Assembly (NCBI RefSeq): GCF_943193175.1
Contig: NZ_CALPDF010000017.1
Location: forward strand, 17,255 to 81,254
Origin: Neobacillus muris
GTDB taxonomy: Bacteria; Bacillota; Bacilli; Bacillales; Cytobacillaceae
DNA length: 64,000 nt
Direction of reading: 5' to 3'
Numbering within the stretch: position 1 is the first letter of the stretch; every line of letters starts with the position of its first letter. Of the stretch, positions 9,416 to 19,428 are shown piece after piece. The notes under the pieces are model-generated. The model did not search any database. It saw only the letters and a list, made by a program, of their open reading frames with translations, and had not been told where the DNA came from. The position numbers and the translations under genes are program-made.

Positions 9416-11017
9416 ATGAAGGTTCATGAGCTGTTAACAATTCCGGAATTGGAAGGAATGAATTTAATCGCCGGTTCGGCAGGCAAAGAACGTGAAGTGG
9501 AAGCGGTCAATATGATGGATGCACCTGATATCATCCATTTTTTACATCAAAATGAATTCCTTGTCACAACAGCGTACCACCTTAAAGATGATCCTCTTCT
9601 TTTAGCCGAACTGATCAATGCCATGGCGGCTCAGGGATGTGCCGGATTAGGGATCAAAACTAGGCGTTATTTGCATGAAGTGCCCAAGGAAGTAATTCAG
9701 CTTGCAGATAAGCTGGACTTTCCGATTATCGAACTGCCTTTAGAATTATCGCTTGGAGAGGTTGTCAATCATTCCCTTAAAGCTATTCTAGATAAACAGG
9801 CTGGCGAGCTTGCTCTTGTACTTGAGACACATAGGGAGTTTACAAAAACGATTTTGCGGGGAAAGGGGATTGAGCTGCTGCTTCAAGATCTATCCAGTTT
9901 AATTCATCAGCCTGTGCAATTATTAGACCAGCATTTTAAGCCGATTTATCAGACTGGAGGAAATTCAAACAAGCTAGTCCAATTGGAAGGCCTGCCGCTC
10001 CCTTCCGCACAGGCATCATCTATTGCTTTCTCCGTGCGGGCTGCGAAACAAACCTGTACGATATTCCCAGTTCCGATTGGTGAAAAGAAAATTGGTTACC
10101 TCTTGATTTTGGGGGATTTGGAACAGAGTGATCGTTTAGCGTACCTAACGATCGAGCAAGCCGTCAACGTCATTTCATTTACGCTTATGAAGGAACATGC
10201 GCTTAGACAAAAAGACCGGAGCATTCGCAATGACTTTTTTCTTCATTTTTTAGATGGCACCTTTACCACTCAAGAGGAAATTATCGGGAGAGCGAGTGAA
10301 TTTTCATTAAAAAATGATCAGAAATACATTTGCGCTGCCGGAAAAGTGGATGGCGATGATCATCTTCCCACATTTACCAAATACCATGAAAAAGTGGATG
10401 ATATTTATGATTTTATCGAGGGGGAGGTTTCCCAGCTGTCTCCAAGTGTCCACTTTTTTACTAAAGGGAGAACCTGCATCCTTCTATTTGAAATAACGGA
10501 GGAAATTTCGGATCCCGGAAATTACACAGTGTCTCTTTTAGGCCAGCTTCAAAAAAGAGTGATGAGATATTATCACAATACCGTATCATTCGGACTCAGT
10601 AATTTAAGCCATTCCTTTTTACAAATCAAAAATGCGGAAAAGGAAGCAATGGATGCCCTTTCACAAGGGAAGCGGTCAAAGAAGACAGAATATATTCAAA
10701 CCTACCAGACAAAAGACGTAATAGAAATATTAAGGCTTATCCCTCGTGATGATTTGAAAAATTTTTATACATTTGCTCTTAGCGGATTCATCGGAACGAA
10801 GCTCGAAGAAGAACAATCCTTGCTTGAGACCTTATCTGTTTATCTTGAGACCCATTGCCAGATTTCTGAAACAGCAAAAAGATTATTCGTGCACCGAAAT
10901 ACCGTTGTCTATCGGATTGAAAAGTGCGAGGAAATCCTGGGCAAAAGCTTAAAAGATCCAGAAACCACTTTGCAAATCAGAATGGCTTTAAGAATACAGC
11001 CATTGTTAAATGGTTAA
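9416..11017 (+). CDS. pucR: PucR-family purine catabolism regulator
   Basis: Transcription factor of 533 residues with an N-terminal PucR domain (about 1-125), a central domain, and a C-terminal helix-turn-helix (about 475-530) containing SETAKRLFVHRNTVVYRIEK. The start is ATG 9416 with GAGGAGG 7 bases upstream; the longer frame from 9383 has no ribosome site. In B. subtilis PucR controls the puc genes in response to allantoin and related compounds. Its position between pucFG and uraD-uraH supports the same role here. Confidence 0.92.
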   Translation: MKVHELLTIPELEGMNLIAGSAGKEREVEAVNMMDAPDIIHFLHQNEFLVTTAYHLKDDPLLLAELINAMAAQGCAGLGIKTRRYLHEVPKEVIQLADKLDFPIIELPLELSLGEVVNHSLKAILDKQAGELALVLETHREFTKTILRGKGIELLLQDLSSLIHQPVQLLDQHFKPIYQTGGNSNKLVQLEGLPLPSAQASSIAFSVRAAKQTCTIFPVPIGEKKIGYLLILGDLEQSDRLAYLTIEQAVNVISFTLMKEHALRQKDRSIRNDFFLHFLDGTFTTQEEIIGRASEFSLKNDQKYICAAGKVDGDDHLPTFTKYHEKVDDIYDFIEGEVSQLSPSVHFFTKGRTCILLFEITEEISDPGNYTVSLLGQLQKRVMRYYHNTVSFGLSNLSHSFLQIKNAEKEAMDALSQGKRSKKTEYIQTYQTKDVIEILRLIPRDDLKNFYTFALSGFIGTKLEEEQSLLETLSVYLETHCQISETAKRLFVHRNTVVYRIEKCEEILGKSLKDPETTLQIRMALRIQPLLNG

Positions 11018-11169
11018 GTGTCACTATCAATGGATTTGCAACCCTCTTTCATTGTCTTAAACAAGCGTGAGCTATACAATTTCCCTAATTTTAATCTGAA
11101 TTTTTAGCTATTTTACACAATGACAGTTTAGTTATTTTTCTTTAATATGTAACTAATAAGCGCATCACA

Positions 11170-11186
11170 TGTTACATTTTATAACG
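11170..11186. promoter_or_regulatory. Candidate TnrA/GlnR box upstream of uraD
   Basis: TGTTACATTTTATAACG matches the TnrA/GlnR consensus TGTNANAWWWTMTNACA at all but the final base. It is centred about 52 bases before the uraD start, which is closer than a typical TnrA activation site, so its function is uncertain. Confidence 0.4.
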
Positions 11187-11229
11187 TGTATTTTCTGCCT
11201 CTTCAAAACTATGAAAGGAACTTTCCAAA

Positions 11230-11727
11230 ATGTATACAATTGACCAAATCAATAAGACCAGCCATGAGGAATTTATGTCAATAACGGAAGGCGTTTTTGA
11301 ACATTCCCCTTGGATTTCTGAAAAGGCTGAAGCCGCCAAACCATTTGCCACCTTACAGCAGTTACATGCAGAAATGGTACGAATTGTGGAGAATGCAACC
11401 TTAGAAGAGAAATTATCTCTTTTAAAAGCCCACCCCAATTTGGGCGGCCGAGTGGACATGACAGTCCAATCCAAATGGGAACAAACAGGGGCTGGTCTCC
11501 AAAACTTAAACCCGGAAGAAAATCAAAAATTTATCCATTTAAATCAGCAGTACATGGAAAAGTTCGGATATCCATTTATCTTGGCGGTCCGCGGCAAAAA
11601 CAAAGATGAGATCTATCAAAGCATGGAAACGAGAATTCATAACTCAAAGGAAATGGAGTTTAATAGAGCTTTATCCGAAGTTTATCAAATTGCCCTGCTG
11701 CGTTTAGAGACAAAGATCTGCCAGTAG
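11230..11727 (+). CDS. uraD: OHCU decarboxylase UraD
   Basis: 2-oxo-4-hydroxy-4-carboxy-5-ureidoimidazoline decarboxylase, which makes (S)-allantoin in the last step of urate breakdown. The 165-residue protein has the family AHPNLGG motif with catalytic H68, and the conserved KFGYPFILAVRG segment. AAAGGAA lies before the ATG. In B. subtilis this domain is fused to uricase in PucL. Here it stands alone and leads an operon with an FAD monooxygenase and uraH. Confidence 0.92.
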   Translation: MYTIDQINKTSHEEFMSITEGVFEHSPWISEKAEAAKPFATLQQLHAEMVRIVENATLEEKLSLLKAHPNLGGRVDMTVQSKWEQTGAGLQNLNPEENQKFIHLNQQYMEKFGYPFILAVRGKNKDEIYQSMETRIHNSKEMEFNRALSEVYQIALLRLETKICQ

Positions 11728-11800
11728 AGATTGTACATTTCCCCTTCAATGGGAGAGACTTTTTCGTCGTCAATAAAAAGGAAGCATTAACGAGAAAAGG

Positions 11801-13267
11801 ATGATGGACATGAGTTTAGAATCTTTAAATGAGCAAGTGAAAAAAGATCTTTCCTATCTTGCGTTTGGCGGACAAAATTGGGTCCACCCCCGAAGCCATC
11901 CGGATGGCCATGTCTATGATGTGGTTATCGTTGGCGGCGGACAAAGCGGCTTAGGTGCCGCTTTTGCGTTAATGCGGGAGAGAATAACCAATATTTTAGT
12001 GATTGACGAAAACCAGGAAGGCTTGGAAGGACCATGGGTGACCTATGCCCGAATGGTGACGTTAAGGACTCCTAAGCACTTGACTTCCATTGATCTAGGT
12101 ATCCCATCACTTACCTTTCGTTCTTGGTGGGAAGCCCAATTCGGCCAAAACAGCTGGGAAAGGATTGATAAAATCCCTCGCGGCGACTGGATGAGCTATC
12201 TGCGGTGGTACCGGAATATCCTTAACCTCCCTGTGATAAACGAGGTGAAATTAAAATTAATTGAACCTTCCAGCGAAGGTATTCATCATTTGTTTATTGA
12301 AGGTGCAGGCGCCCCCTCTGAAAAGCTGCTGGCCCGTAAAGTCATTCTTGCAACAGGGATTCAAGGCGGCGGGGAATGGCATGTACCCCCAATGATTTCC
12401 GAAAACCTGCCCCGCCAGCTTTATGCCCATACCTCAGAATCCATCAACTTCTCCAAATTAAAAGGCAAGAAGATTGCCATTTTAGGGGGCGGTGCTTCTG
12501 CTTTTGATAATGCGAATTTTGCCCTGTCGGAAGGTGTATCGGAAGCGCATGTATTTGTGCGCCGCAAGGAAATGCCGCGGATTAACCCAATTCGCCAGAT
12601 GGAAGGTTCGGGAATGATTGAGCGGTTTCACTCGTTGCCGGATGCTGATAAATATCGGGTGATTTCCCACTTTTTTAAGCACAACCAGCCGCCAACAAAT
12701 GACACCTATCATCGGGCTGCAGCTTGGCCAGGATTTCATCTGCATTTAGCTTCCCCATGGCTTGATGTTAAACCGGCAGCTAAAGGAGCGCAGATTACGA
12801 CGCCGCAAGGGCAATTTACTTTTGATTTTCTCATAATCAGCACGGGTCTTATTACCGACCCTGCATTGCGCCCTGAATTAAAACTGGTTGAAAGCTATAT
12901 CGCCAGATGGAATGATTTCTACCAGGCACCCGAAGAAGTCGCAAGCCCGATCCTGGATGCGCATCCCTATTTAAGTCCCGGTTTTGCTTTTCAAAGCCAA
13001 GAGGATGAAGGGAAAAAATTGCTGCACGGTATATTTGCCTTCAATTATTCGGCTTTAATCAGCTGCGGGCTATCAGCCTCTGCCCTCTCCGGAATGAGAT
13101 TTGCGATACCAAAGCTTGCGTCTGCTGTAGCAGATCAGCTATTTCTCGACGACCGGGAGATCATTTTGAAAAACTTCTATGATTATAACGTGGAGGAATT
13201 TACGGGTGAACCGTCAAATAAGAATTTGGATGAAAATAAAGCAGCACCGTTTACCAAAATCATTTAA
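11801..13267 (+). CDS. FAD/NAD(P)-dependent monooxygenase, candidate urate hydroxylase
   Basis: Flavoprotein of 488 residues with an N-terminal FAD-binding GGGQSG (45-50) and a second dinucleotide motif ILGGGASAF near 226-236, the arrangement of the flavin monooxygenase/Baeyer-Villiger group. It lies between uraD and uraH, whose products act on the two unstable products that follow urate oxidation, and no uricase gene is visible. I therefore infer that it hydroxylates urate to 5-hydroxyisourate, as the unrelated HpxO and HpyO flavoenzymes do. ATG starts at 11801, 11804 and 11810 are all possible; AAAAGG spacing slightly favours 11810. Its stop overlaps a possible uraH start by one base. Confidence 0.8.
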   Translation: MMDMSLESLNEQVKKDLSYLAFGGQNWVHPRSHPDGHVYDVVIVGGGQSGLGAAFALMRERITNILVIDENQEGLEGPWVTYARMVTLRTPKHLTSIDLGIPSLTFRSWWEAQFGQNSWERIDKIPRGDWMSYLRWYRNILNLPVINEVKLKLIEPSSEGIHHLFIEGAGAPSEKLLARKVILATGIQGGGEWHVPPMISENLPRQLYAHTSESINFSKLKGKKIAILGGGASAFDNANFALSEGVSEAHVFVRRKEMPRINPIRQMEGSGMIERFHSLPDADKYRVISHFFKHNQPPTNDTYHRAAAWPGFHLHLASPWLDVKPAAKGAQITTPQGQFTFDFLIISTGLITDPALRPELKLVESYIARWNDFYQAPEEVASPILDAHPYLSPGFAFQSQEDEGKKLLHGIFAFNYSALISCGLSASALSGMRFAIPKLASAVADQLFLDDREIILKNFYDYNVEEFTGEPSNKNLDENKAAPFTKII

Positions 13268-13284
13268 TGGATGTGGGAATAAAA

Positions 13285-13644
13285 ATGACTGGATTAACGA
13301 CACATGTACTGGATTTGACTCATGGTATTCCTGCCGCTAACGTAACAATTGATCTATATTTTCAGGAAGATCACTCTTTGGAATGGAAGCACATAAAAAC
13401 AGCAGTTACGAATGCAGACGGACGGCTGGATCACCCCCTTCTCACGGAGGCTGAAATGAAAATAGGGAACTATGAACTCCTTTTTCACATTGGGAATTAT
13501 TATCGGGGGAATAACATAGACCTTCACCATCCCCTTTTTTTAGACAAAATACCTGTCCGCTTCGGTCTTGCAAACAAGAATGTCCATTATCATGTTCCAT
13601 TGTTGGTTTCCCCTTTTGGCTATCAAGTATACCGCGGCAGTTGA
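13285..13644 (+). CDS. uraH: 5-hydroxyisourate hydrolase UraH
   Basis: Transthyretin-like enzyme (periplasmic in some bacteria, cytoplasmic here because it has no signal) that hydrolyses 5-hydroxyisourate to OHCU. The N-terminus LTTHVLDLTHG and the C-terminal YRGS are diagnostic, and the length of 119 residues fits. ATG 13285 has GTGGGA upstream; an in-frame ATG at 13267 overlaps the previous stop but lacks a ribosome site. It is the last gene of uraD-monooxygenase-uraH. Confidence 0.92.
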   Translation: MTGLTTHVLDLTHGIPAANVTIDLYFQEDHSLEWKHIKTAVTNADGRLDHPLLTEAEMKIGNYELLFHIGNYYRGNNIDLHHPLFLDKIPVRFGLANKNVHYHVPLLVSPFGYQVYRGS

Positions 13645-13819
13645 AATGTCTCGATGCTGTCCAAACAGCCCTTTTCTAATTTTGCGGCCATTTGATTTAT
13701 AAATGTGTCTTCTTTATGAATTTATGAAATTCCCTTTTTTAGAGGGCATAAAACGGTTACAATAAATATATAAGGAATTAATAATGCCCGAAGCAGAAAA
13801 AGAAACAAAAGGGAGTGTC

Positions 13820-14164
13820 ATGATGGCAGAGGAAATAAATCTTTGCCCGGAGGTTGAAAAAACGTTTGAATTAATAGGGAAAAGATGGACAGCTTTAATC
13901 ATCTATGTGCTGTTGAGCGGGCCGAAGCGTTTTAGTGAAATTAATGCGTTAATCCCTGATCTTAGCAAACGTATGCTCACTGAAAGAATGAAAGAATTAG
14001 AGGAACACGGGATTGTATTGCGCCATGTGATCCCTGAACGCCCTGTCAGAACGGAATATGTCTTAACGCAAAAAGGATATGAGCTCGGAAAAATTTTAGG
14101 TCCAATAAGCAAGTGGGCCATTAGCTGGATGAAAGACCATAAAGAATCGCTGCACGATCACTAA
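13820..14164 (+). CDS. HxlR-family transcriptional regulator
   Basis: Winged-helix DNA-binding protein of 114 residues. It has the HxlR pattern: Cys near the N-terminus (LCPEVEKTFELIGKRW), then RFSEI..LIPDLSKRMLTERMKELEEHGIV, and a C-terminal dimerisation helix. AAAGGGAG precedes ATG 13820 (13823 is equally possible). These regulators often sense electrophiles or oxidants through the N-terminal Cys. It faces the end of the pentose-phosphate operon, and no divergent target is evident. Confidence 0.88.
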   Translation: MMAEEINLCPEVEKTFELIGKRWTALIIYVLLSGPKRFSEINALIPDLSKRMLTERMKELEEHGIVLRHVIPERPVRTEYVLTQKGYELGKILGPISKWAISWMKDHKESLHDH

Positions 14165-14166
14165 CG

Positions 14167-14207
14167 AAAACACCCTTATCTTCTTCAGATAAGGGTGTTT
14201 GTATTTT
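14167..14207. terminator. Bidirectional terminator
   Basis: A perfect 12-base stem (ACACCCTTATCT/AGATAAGGGTGT) with T-rich flanks on both strands, between the HxlR gene and the end of the pentose-phosphate operon. Confidence 0.88.
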
Positions 14208-14227
14208 AGAAAATCGAAAAAGGGTTA

Positions 14228-14887
14228 TTAGGCATTTTTCCAATCTGCCGCAAATTTTTCAATACCTTGGTCGGTTAACGGGTGTTTAGATAATTGTTCA
14301 ATTACTTTAAAAGGAATAGTGGCTATGTGTGCACCGGCCATGGCTACGCGAGTCACATGGTCTGGATGACGAACAGAAGCAGCGATGATTTGTGAATCTA
14401 AGTTCTGGATACGGAATAATTCAGCGATTTTTGCCACAAGCTGAACACCATCTTCACTAATATCATCCAAACGTCCCAAGAATGGAGAAACATACGTTGC
14501 TCCAGCGCGCGCTGCCAATAGAGCTTGGTTTACTGTAAATATAAGTGTTACGTTTGTTTTTACCCCTTTTTTGGTAAGATAGCGGCATGCCTCTAAACCT
14601 TCTAATGTCATTGGGAGTTTAATGGTGATCTTTTCATCTCCCCCATTGATTTTGATGAGTTCGTTTGCTTCAGCAATCATTTGTTCGGCTGTCAAAGCAT
14701 TTGGAGTTACTTCAGCAGATACTGATTCCACTTCAGGAACGGTATTTAAGATTTCTGAAATCCGATCTTCAAATTTAACCCCTTCCTTTGCGACCAAAGA
14801 TGGATTGGTGGTAACGCCTGACAAAACTCCGATTTTATAGGCTTTTTTAATGTCATCCAAATTAGCTGTGTCAATAAAAAATTTCAT
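14228..14887 (-). CDS. tal: Transaldolase of the FSA/TalC type
   Basis: Small class I aldolase fold, 219 residues, that moves a dihydroxyacetone unit between sugar phosphates (transaldolase) or cleaves fructose-6-phosphate. [13 protein letters not shown] and [14 protein letters not shown] are characteristic, and K90 in the ITIKLPMT motif is the Schiff-base lysine. Being the last gene of a pentose-phosphate operon favours transaldolase activity. A ribosome site, GGAGGAAAGC, precedes the ATG. Confidence 0.93.
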   Translation of the reverse strand: MKFFIDTANLDDIKKAYKIGVLSGVTTNPSLVAKEGVKFEDRISEILNTVPEVESVSAEVTPNALTAEQMIAEANELIKINGGDEKITIKLPMTLEGLEACRYLTKKGVKTNVTLIFTVNQALLAARAGATYVSPFLGRLDDISEDGVQLVAKIAELFRIQNLDSQIIAASVRHPDHVTRVAMAGAHIATIPFKVIEQLSKHPLTDQGIEKFAADWKNA

Positions 14888-14908
14888 GATGCTTTCCTCC
14901 GGTTTCTA

Positions 14909-15808
14909 TTATTTGTCTGATTTCACGACAGCATGTCCGCCAAATTCATTTCTTAATGCGGCTACCACTTTACCTGTGAAGGTGTCATTTTCTAAAGAAC
15001 GATAACGCATCAATAATGCCAAGGCAATAACTGGAGTTGCGGTTTGAAGATCAAGAGCTGTTTCAACTGTCCATTTGCCCTCTCCTGAAGAATGCATAAT
15101 CCCTTTAATTTCATCCAAATGAGGATATTTGGAAAAAGCATTTTCAGTTAACTCCATCAGCCATGAACGAATAACAGATCCGTTATTCCAAACCTTGGCT
15201 ACTTTTTCATAATCATAATTGAAGTCACTTTTCTCAAGGACTTCAAAGCCTTCTCCTATCGCTGCCATCATGGCATATTCGATCCCGTTATGAACCATTT
15301 TGAGGAAGTGGCCGCTGCCGGCTTTGCCTGCATAGAGATAACCATTTTCAACGGCAGTATCTCTAAAAATTGGTTCGACAATTTCCCATGCTTCTGGATC
15401 ACCGCCAACCATATAGCACGCACCGTAACGAGCGCCCTCCATACCGCCAGAAGTTCCCGCATCCATGAATCGAACACCAACTTCTTTCAACTCGTTATAT
15501 CGTTGGATTGATTCTTTATAATGAGAGTTGCCTGCTTCAATAACAATATCGCCTTCATTCAGAAATGGAAGAATTTCTCCAATAACCGAATCTACTACAG
15601 CGTGCGGGACCATAATCCAAAGCACTCTGGGCTGTTCCAAAGATTGGACAAGTTCTTTTAGGCTAGCAACGCCTTGTGCTCCATGCGTTTTCATTTCTTC
15701 GACAGCATTCGGGTTCACATCGAACGCTACTACTTCATGGTTGTGCTCCATTAGATTTTGTCCCAGGTTAAAACCCATTTTCCCCAGGCCGATTAATCCT
15801 ACTTTCAT
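14909..15808 (-). CDS. 6-phosphogluconate dehydrogenase (short, YqeC-like)
   Basis: Oxidative decarboxylation of 6-phosphogluconate to ribulose-5-phosphate. The 299-residue protein has the N-terminal dinucleotide motif GLIGLGKMGFNL and the signatures AGTSGGMEGARYGACYMVGG and GHFLKMVHNGIEYAMM. It is the short form (about 300 residues), unlike the 470-residue GndA. The start is ATG 15808 after TTGGAGG; the 5-codon longer TTG start coincides with that ribosome site. It sits between tkt and tal in the pentose-phosphate operon. Confidence 0.92.
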   Translation of the reverse strand: MKVGLIGLGKMGFNLGQNLMEHNHEVVAFDVNPNAVEEMKTHGAQGVASLKELVQSLEQPRVLWIMVPHAVVDSVIGEILPFLNEGDIVIEAGNSHYKESIQRYNELKEVGVRFMDAGTSGGMEGARYGACYMVGGDPEAWEIVEPIFRDTAVENGYLYAGKAGSGHFLKMVHNGIEYAMMAAIGEGFEVLEKSDFNYDYEKVAKVWNNGSVIRSWLMELTENAFSKYPHLDEIKGIMHSSGEGKWTVETALDLQTATPVIALALLMRYRSLENDTFTGKVVAALRNEFGGHAVVKSDK

Positions 15809-15826
15809 GGTCAATTCCTCCAACTA

Positions 15827-17821
15827 TTACTTATTTAAAACCATTTTGGCTAAATTTACAACATTTTCTGACGTAAAACCAAAATGCTTCATCACGGAAC
15901 CGCCGTCACCGGAAGCGCCGAATGACTCAATTGATAATATCTTGCCTTCAGAACCGACAAACCGTTCCCAGCCTAATCGGATCCCCATTTCGATTGCTAC
16001 ACGTTTTGTCATTGAAGATGGAAGCACAGCCTCTCTATATTCATCCGGCTGCTTTTCGAATAGCTCCCAGCTTGGCATGGCAACGATACGGACAGCAATA
16101 TTTTCTTTTTCCAATTCTGTTTTTGCATCTGCAGCCAATGAGACTTCAGAACCTGTTGCCATTAAGATGACATCAGGATTTGAATTGGTTTCTGTCAATA
16201 CATAGGCACCCTTCGATACATCGTCAAGATTTGCTTTTGTTTCATTAAAAACTGGCAGGTTTTGACGGCTTAATACTAAGGCGACTGGTCCTTCTGCTTG
16301 TTTGAGTGCATATGCCCAAGCGCTTGCCGTTTCATTGGCATCCGTTGGCCTGATGACTGTAAGGCCAGGGATGGCACGAAGAGCAGCCAAGTGTTCCACC
16401 GGCTCATGTGTTGGTCCATCTTCTCCGACTGCAATGGAATCATGTGTGAACACATAAATGACCGGAAGCTTTGATAAAGCCGCTAAACGGATTGAAGGAC
16501 GCAAATAATCATTGAAAACAAAGAACGTGCTGACAAATGGCTTTAAGCCGCCGTGATAAGCCATGCCGTTTGCTGCAGCACCCATTGCATGCTCACGGAC
16601 GCCAAAATAAACGTTACGTGCACCGTAAGACTCAACTGCGAAGATTTGTTCCCCTTTGATTTCTGTCATGGTGGAATGGGAAAGGTCTGCACTTCCGCCA
16701 AATATGGCTGGAACAGATTTGACAAAATGGTTGATCGCTTCACCGCTAGCCACCCGAGTGGATACGGCTTTTCCTGTATCGAAAGTTAAAATATCATTCA
16801 CGTCGATGAATAATTTTCCGGAAATCGCAGTGGTTAACTGTTCTGCCATATCTGGATGCTCTTTTTGATAAGAATCAAATAATTGGCTCCAGCCTTGTTC
16901 AGCCTCGATCCCTTTACGCTTTAATTGCTCGAAATGGCCTTTAACCTCATCGGGAACGTAAAAGTCCTCTTCATAGAGCCAATTATAGGCTTGTTTTGTT
17001 GCTTTCCCCTCTTCTGCCCCAAGCGGTGCACCATGGGCCTTATTGGATCCTGCAACTTTCGGGCTTCCATATCCGATGATTGTTCTGATTTCGATTAAAC
17101 TTGGCTGATCCGTATTTTCTTTTGCTGATTGGATCGCTTTTGTAATCGCTTCGATATCGTTGCCATCCTCTACTCTTATATACTGCCAATGAGCGGACTC
17201 TGTTCTTTTCTTAACATCCTCAGAGAAGGAGACGTTCAATTCGCCGTCAAGTGAGATATCATTGGAATCATATAGTACAACCAGCTTACCCAGCTTCATA
17301 TGGCCCGCCATAGACATGGCTTCATAGGAAATGCCTTCCATAAGGTCGCCGTCTCCTACTAATGCATAGGTATGATGGTCTATCACTGGAAAGCCTTGTT
17401 TATTAAATTTAGCTGCCAAATGAGCTTCCGCCATCGCCATCCCGACAGCATTGGCAATGCCCTGTCCTAATGGACCGGTCGTCGCTTCTACACCAGAGGT
17501 ATAGCCGAATTCAGGATGTCCCGGTGTTTTGCTATTTAATTTTCTAAAGCTTTTTAAATCATCAACGGAAACATCATATCCGAATAAGTGCAGCAAACTG
17601 TACAGTAAACTGGAGCCATGCCCTGCTGATAAAACAAATCGATCACGGTTAAACCACTTGGGATTTTGAGGATTATGATTTAAATGGTTTGCCCATAGGG
17701 CGTAAGCCATTGGCGCCGCCCCCATCGGCAGACCCGGATGGCCAGAATTGGCCGCATTCACTGCATCAATGGACAAGGTGCGAATGGTTGTCACTGCTAA
17801 GTTCTCAATATTTTGGGACAT
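15827..17821 (-). CDS. tkt: Transketolase
   Basis: Thiamine-diphosphate enzyme of 664 residues, the usual length, that transfers two-carbon units between pentose and hexose phosphates. The TPP/metal motif begins at GDGDL (156-160) and ends at N187; [12 protein letters not shown] and the C-terminal [16 protein letters not shown] block are also family-typical. AAGGAGG precedes the ATG. It is 24 bases downstream of zwf in the same operon. Confidence 0.95.
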   Translation of the reverse strand: MSQNIENLAVTTIRTLSIDAVNAANSGHPGLPMGAAPMAYALWANHLNHNPQNPKWFNRDRFVLSAGHGSSLLYSLLHLFGYDVSVDDLKSFRKLNSKTPGHPEFGYTSGVEATTGPLGQGIANAVGMAMAEAHLAAKFNKQGFPVIDHHTYALVGDGDLMEGISYEAMSMAGHMKLGKLVVLYDSNDISLDGELNVSFSEDVKKRTESAHWQYIRVEDGNDIEAITKAIQSAKENTDQPSLIEIRTIIGYGSPKVAGSNKAHGAPLGAEEGKATKQAYNWLYEEDFYVPDEVKGHFEQLKRKGIEAEQGWSQLFDSYQKEHPDMAEQLTTAISGKLFIDVNDILTFDTGKAVSTRVASGEAINHFVKSVPAIFGGSADLSHSTMTEIKGEQIFAVESYGARNVYFGVREHAMGAAANGMAYHGGLKPFVSTFFVFNDYLRPSIRLAALSKLPVIYVFTHDSIAVGEDGPTHEPVEHLAALRAIPGLTVIRPTDANETASAWAYALKQAEGPVALVLSRQNLPVFNETKANLDDVSKGAYVLTETNSNPDVILMATGSEVSLAADAKTELEKENIAVRIVAMPSWELFEKQPDEYREAVLPSSMTKRVAIEMGIRLGWERFVGSEGKILSIESFGASGDGGSVMKHFGFTSENVVNLAKMVLNK

Positions 17822-17844
17822 TTCTTTTTCCTCCTTGGCTTTCG

Positions 17845-19356
17845 TTACTTCTGGTCTGTTGTTTCCATGTTTTCTTCCGTTTTTTTATCCAGCCACCAGG
17901 TAAATCCATTTTCCGCCAGCAAAAGTTCGGCGGAATGCGGTCCATATGAACCGGATTCGTATTCATGAAGCGGAAGCGCATTTTCCTCAAATGCCTCGAG
18001 GATTGGCTGTACCCATTGCCATGACAATTCAACCTCTTTCCAATGGGCAAAGAAGGTTGAATCACCTATAAGCGCATCATAAATCAGTCTTTCATAAGCC
18101 TCTGGCACCCCTAAGCCAGTCCGTTCTGTCATTTCACATGAAAAACTGATTCTTACAGGTTCTATTTTTCCATTCAATGGATTTTTCCCATTCAATTGTA
18201 AAGTGACATTTTCATCTGGACTTATTTCGATAATCAATAAATTGGGTTCTACTTTTTGCCCTTTGTTATAAAGAAGCTTTAAGGTATTCTTAAATTCAAT
18301 GACGATTCGGGTGGACTTTTCTTTCATTCTTTTTCCTGTTCTTATATAGAAGGGAACTCCACTCCAAAAAGGATTATCAATCCACAAACGGGCAGCCACA
18401 AAAGTATCGGTTTGAGAGGCTGGTTTTACTCCAGGCTCATCCCTGTAACCAGGCATCAGCTTTCCATTCATTTCACCCGAAACATACTGTCCGCGAACGA
18501 TTTGGGATGGAACATCTTCCTTTGTAACCGGACGAAGGGCTTCCATCACTTTTCGTTTTTCATTGCGAATTTCAGTTGCATTAATCTTATATGGCAGGTT
18601 CATGGCGGTCATCATCAGCATTTGCAGCATATGGTTTTGCACCATGTCACGAATCGCTCCAGCCTGATCGTAATAGCCTGCTCTTTGTTCTACGCCCACT
18701 GTTTCACTTGCTGTGATTTGAACATTGGCAATATGGTCTTTGTTCCAGATTGATTGGAGGACTGGATTGGCAAACTCTAAGGCTTCCAGGTTCTGTACCA
18801 TTGGCTTGCCTAAATAATGGTCAATGCGATAAATCTCTTCCTCATCGAATGCCCTGCTAAGTTTTTCATTAAGCTCACGGGCCGATTGAAGATCGTGGCC
18901 AAAAGGCTTTTCGATAATTAATCGTTTCCATCCTTTCGTTGTGCCAAGTCCGCTATTTTTTATATTTAAGGCAATGATATCGAAAAATTCAGGTGCAACT
19001 GACAGATAAAACAACCGATTTTCTGAAATTTGGCATTCGCCTTCTCGTTGCTGAACTAGCTCCAGCAGCTTTAGATAATCTTCTGGCTTGTTTACATTTA
19101 AAGTACTGAAACGAAATACCTCTAGAAAGTCACCCATTTCACTAGCCTCATGTTCTAAACGGCGGGAAAACTCCAGTACAGATTGTTTCACTTTTTCTTG
19201 AAAATCTTCATGAGATAAATTGCCTCTTCCCAGTCCAATAATCGATATCGGTTGGGGCAGCTTGTTATCTAGGTATAAATTATAAAGAGCGGGGTAAATT
19301 TTCCTTTTCGCCAAATCACCCGTTGCTCCAAATAACACAAAGGTCATTGATTCCAT
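17845..19356 (-). CDS. zwf: Glucose-6-phosphate 1-dehydrogenase
   Basis: First enzyme of the oxidative pentose-phosphate pathway and a major NADPH source. The 503-residue protein has the NADP-binding [11 protein letters not shown] at the N-terminus, EKPFG at 149-153 and the active-site RIDHYLGK at 177-184. The start is ATG 19356 with GAGGGAG upstream; the upstream in-frame ATG at 19386 lacks a ribosome site. It follows rpiA by about 70 bases. Confidence 0.95.
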   Translation of the reverse strand: MESMTFVLFGATGDLAKRKIYPALYNLYLDNKLPQPISIIGLGRGNLSHEDFQEKVKQSVLEFSRRLEHEASEMGDFLEVFRFSTLNVNKPEDYLKLLELVQQREGECQISENRLFYLSVAPEFFDIIALNIKNSGLGTTKGWKRLIIEKPFGHDLQSARELNEKLSRAFDEEEIYRIDHYLGKPMVQNLEALEFANPVLQSIWNKDHIANVQITASETVGVEQRAGYYDQAGAIRDMVQNHMLQMLMMTAMNLPYKINATEIRNEKRKVMEALRPVTKEDVPSQIVRGQYVSGEMNGKLMPGYRDEPGVKPASQTDTFVAARLWIDNPFWSGVPFYIRTGKRMKEKSTRIVIEFKNTLKLLYNKGQKVEPNLLIIEISPDENVTLQLNGKNPLNGKIEPVRISFSCEMTERTGLGVPEAYERLIYDALIGDSTFFAHWKEVELSWQWVQPILEAFEENALPLHEYESGSYGPHSAELLLAENGFTWWLDKKTEENMETTDQK

Positions 19357-19428
19357 GTTTATTTCTCCCTCATAATTAAAAATCACTTAAGGCAAACTAC
19401 CGATTATTGTCCCACTTCGGAAGCCTTG

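Noticed and set aside
15528..16205. 225-codon plus-strand frame
   Set aside because: It crosses the junction of two conserved minus-strand enzymes and is antisense to both.
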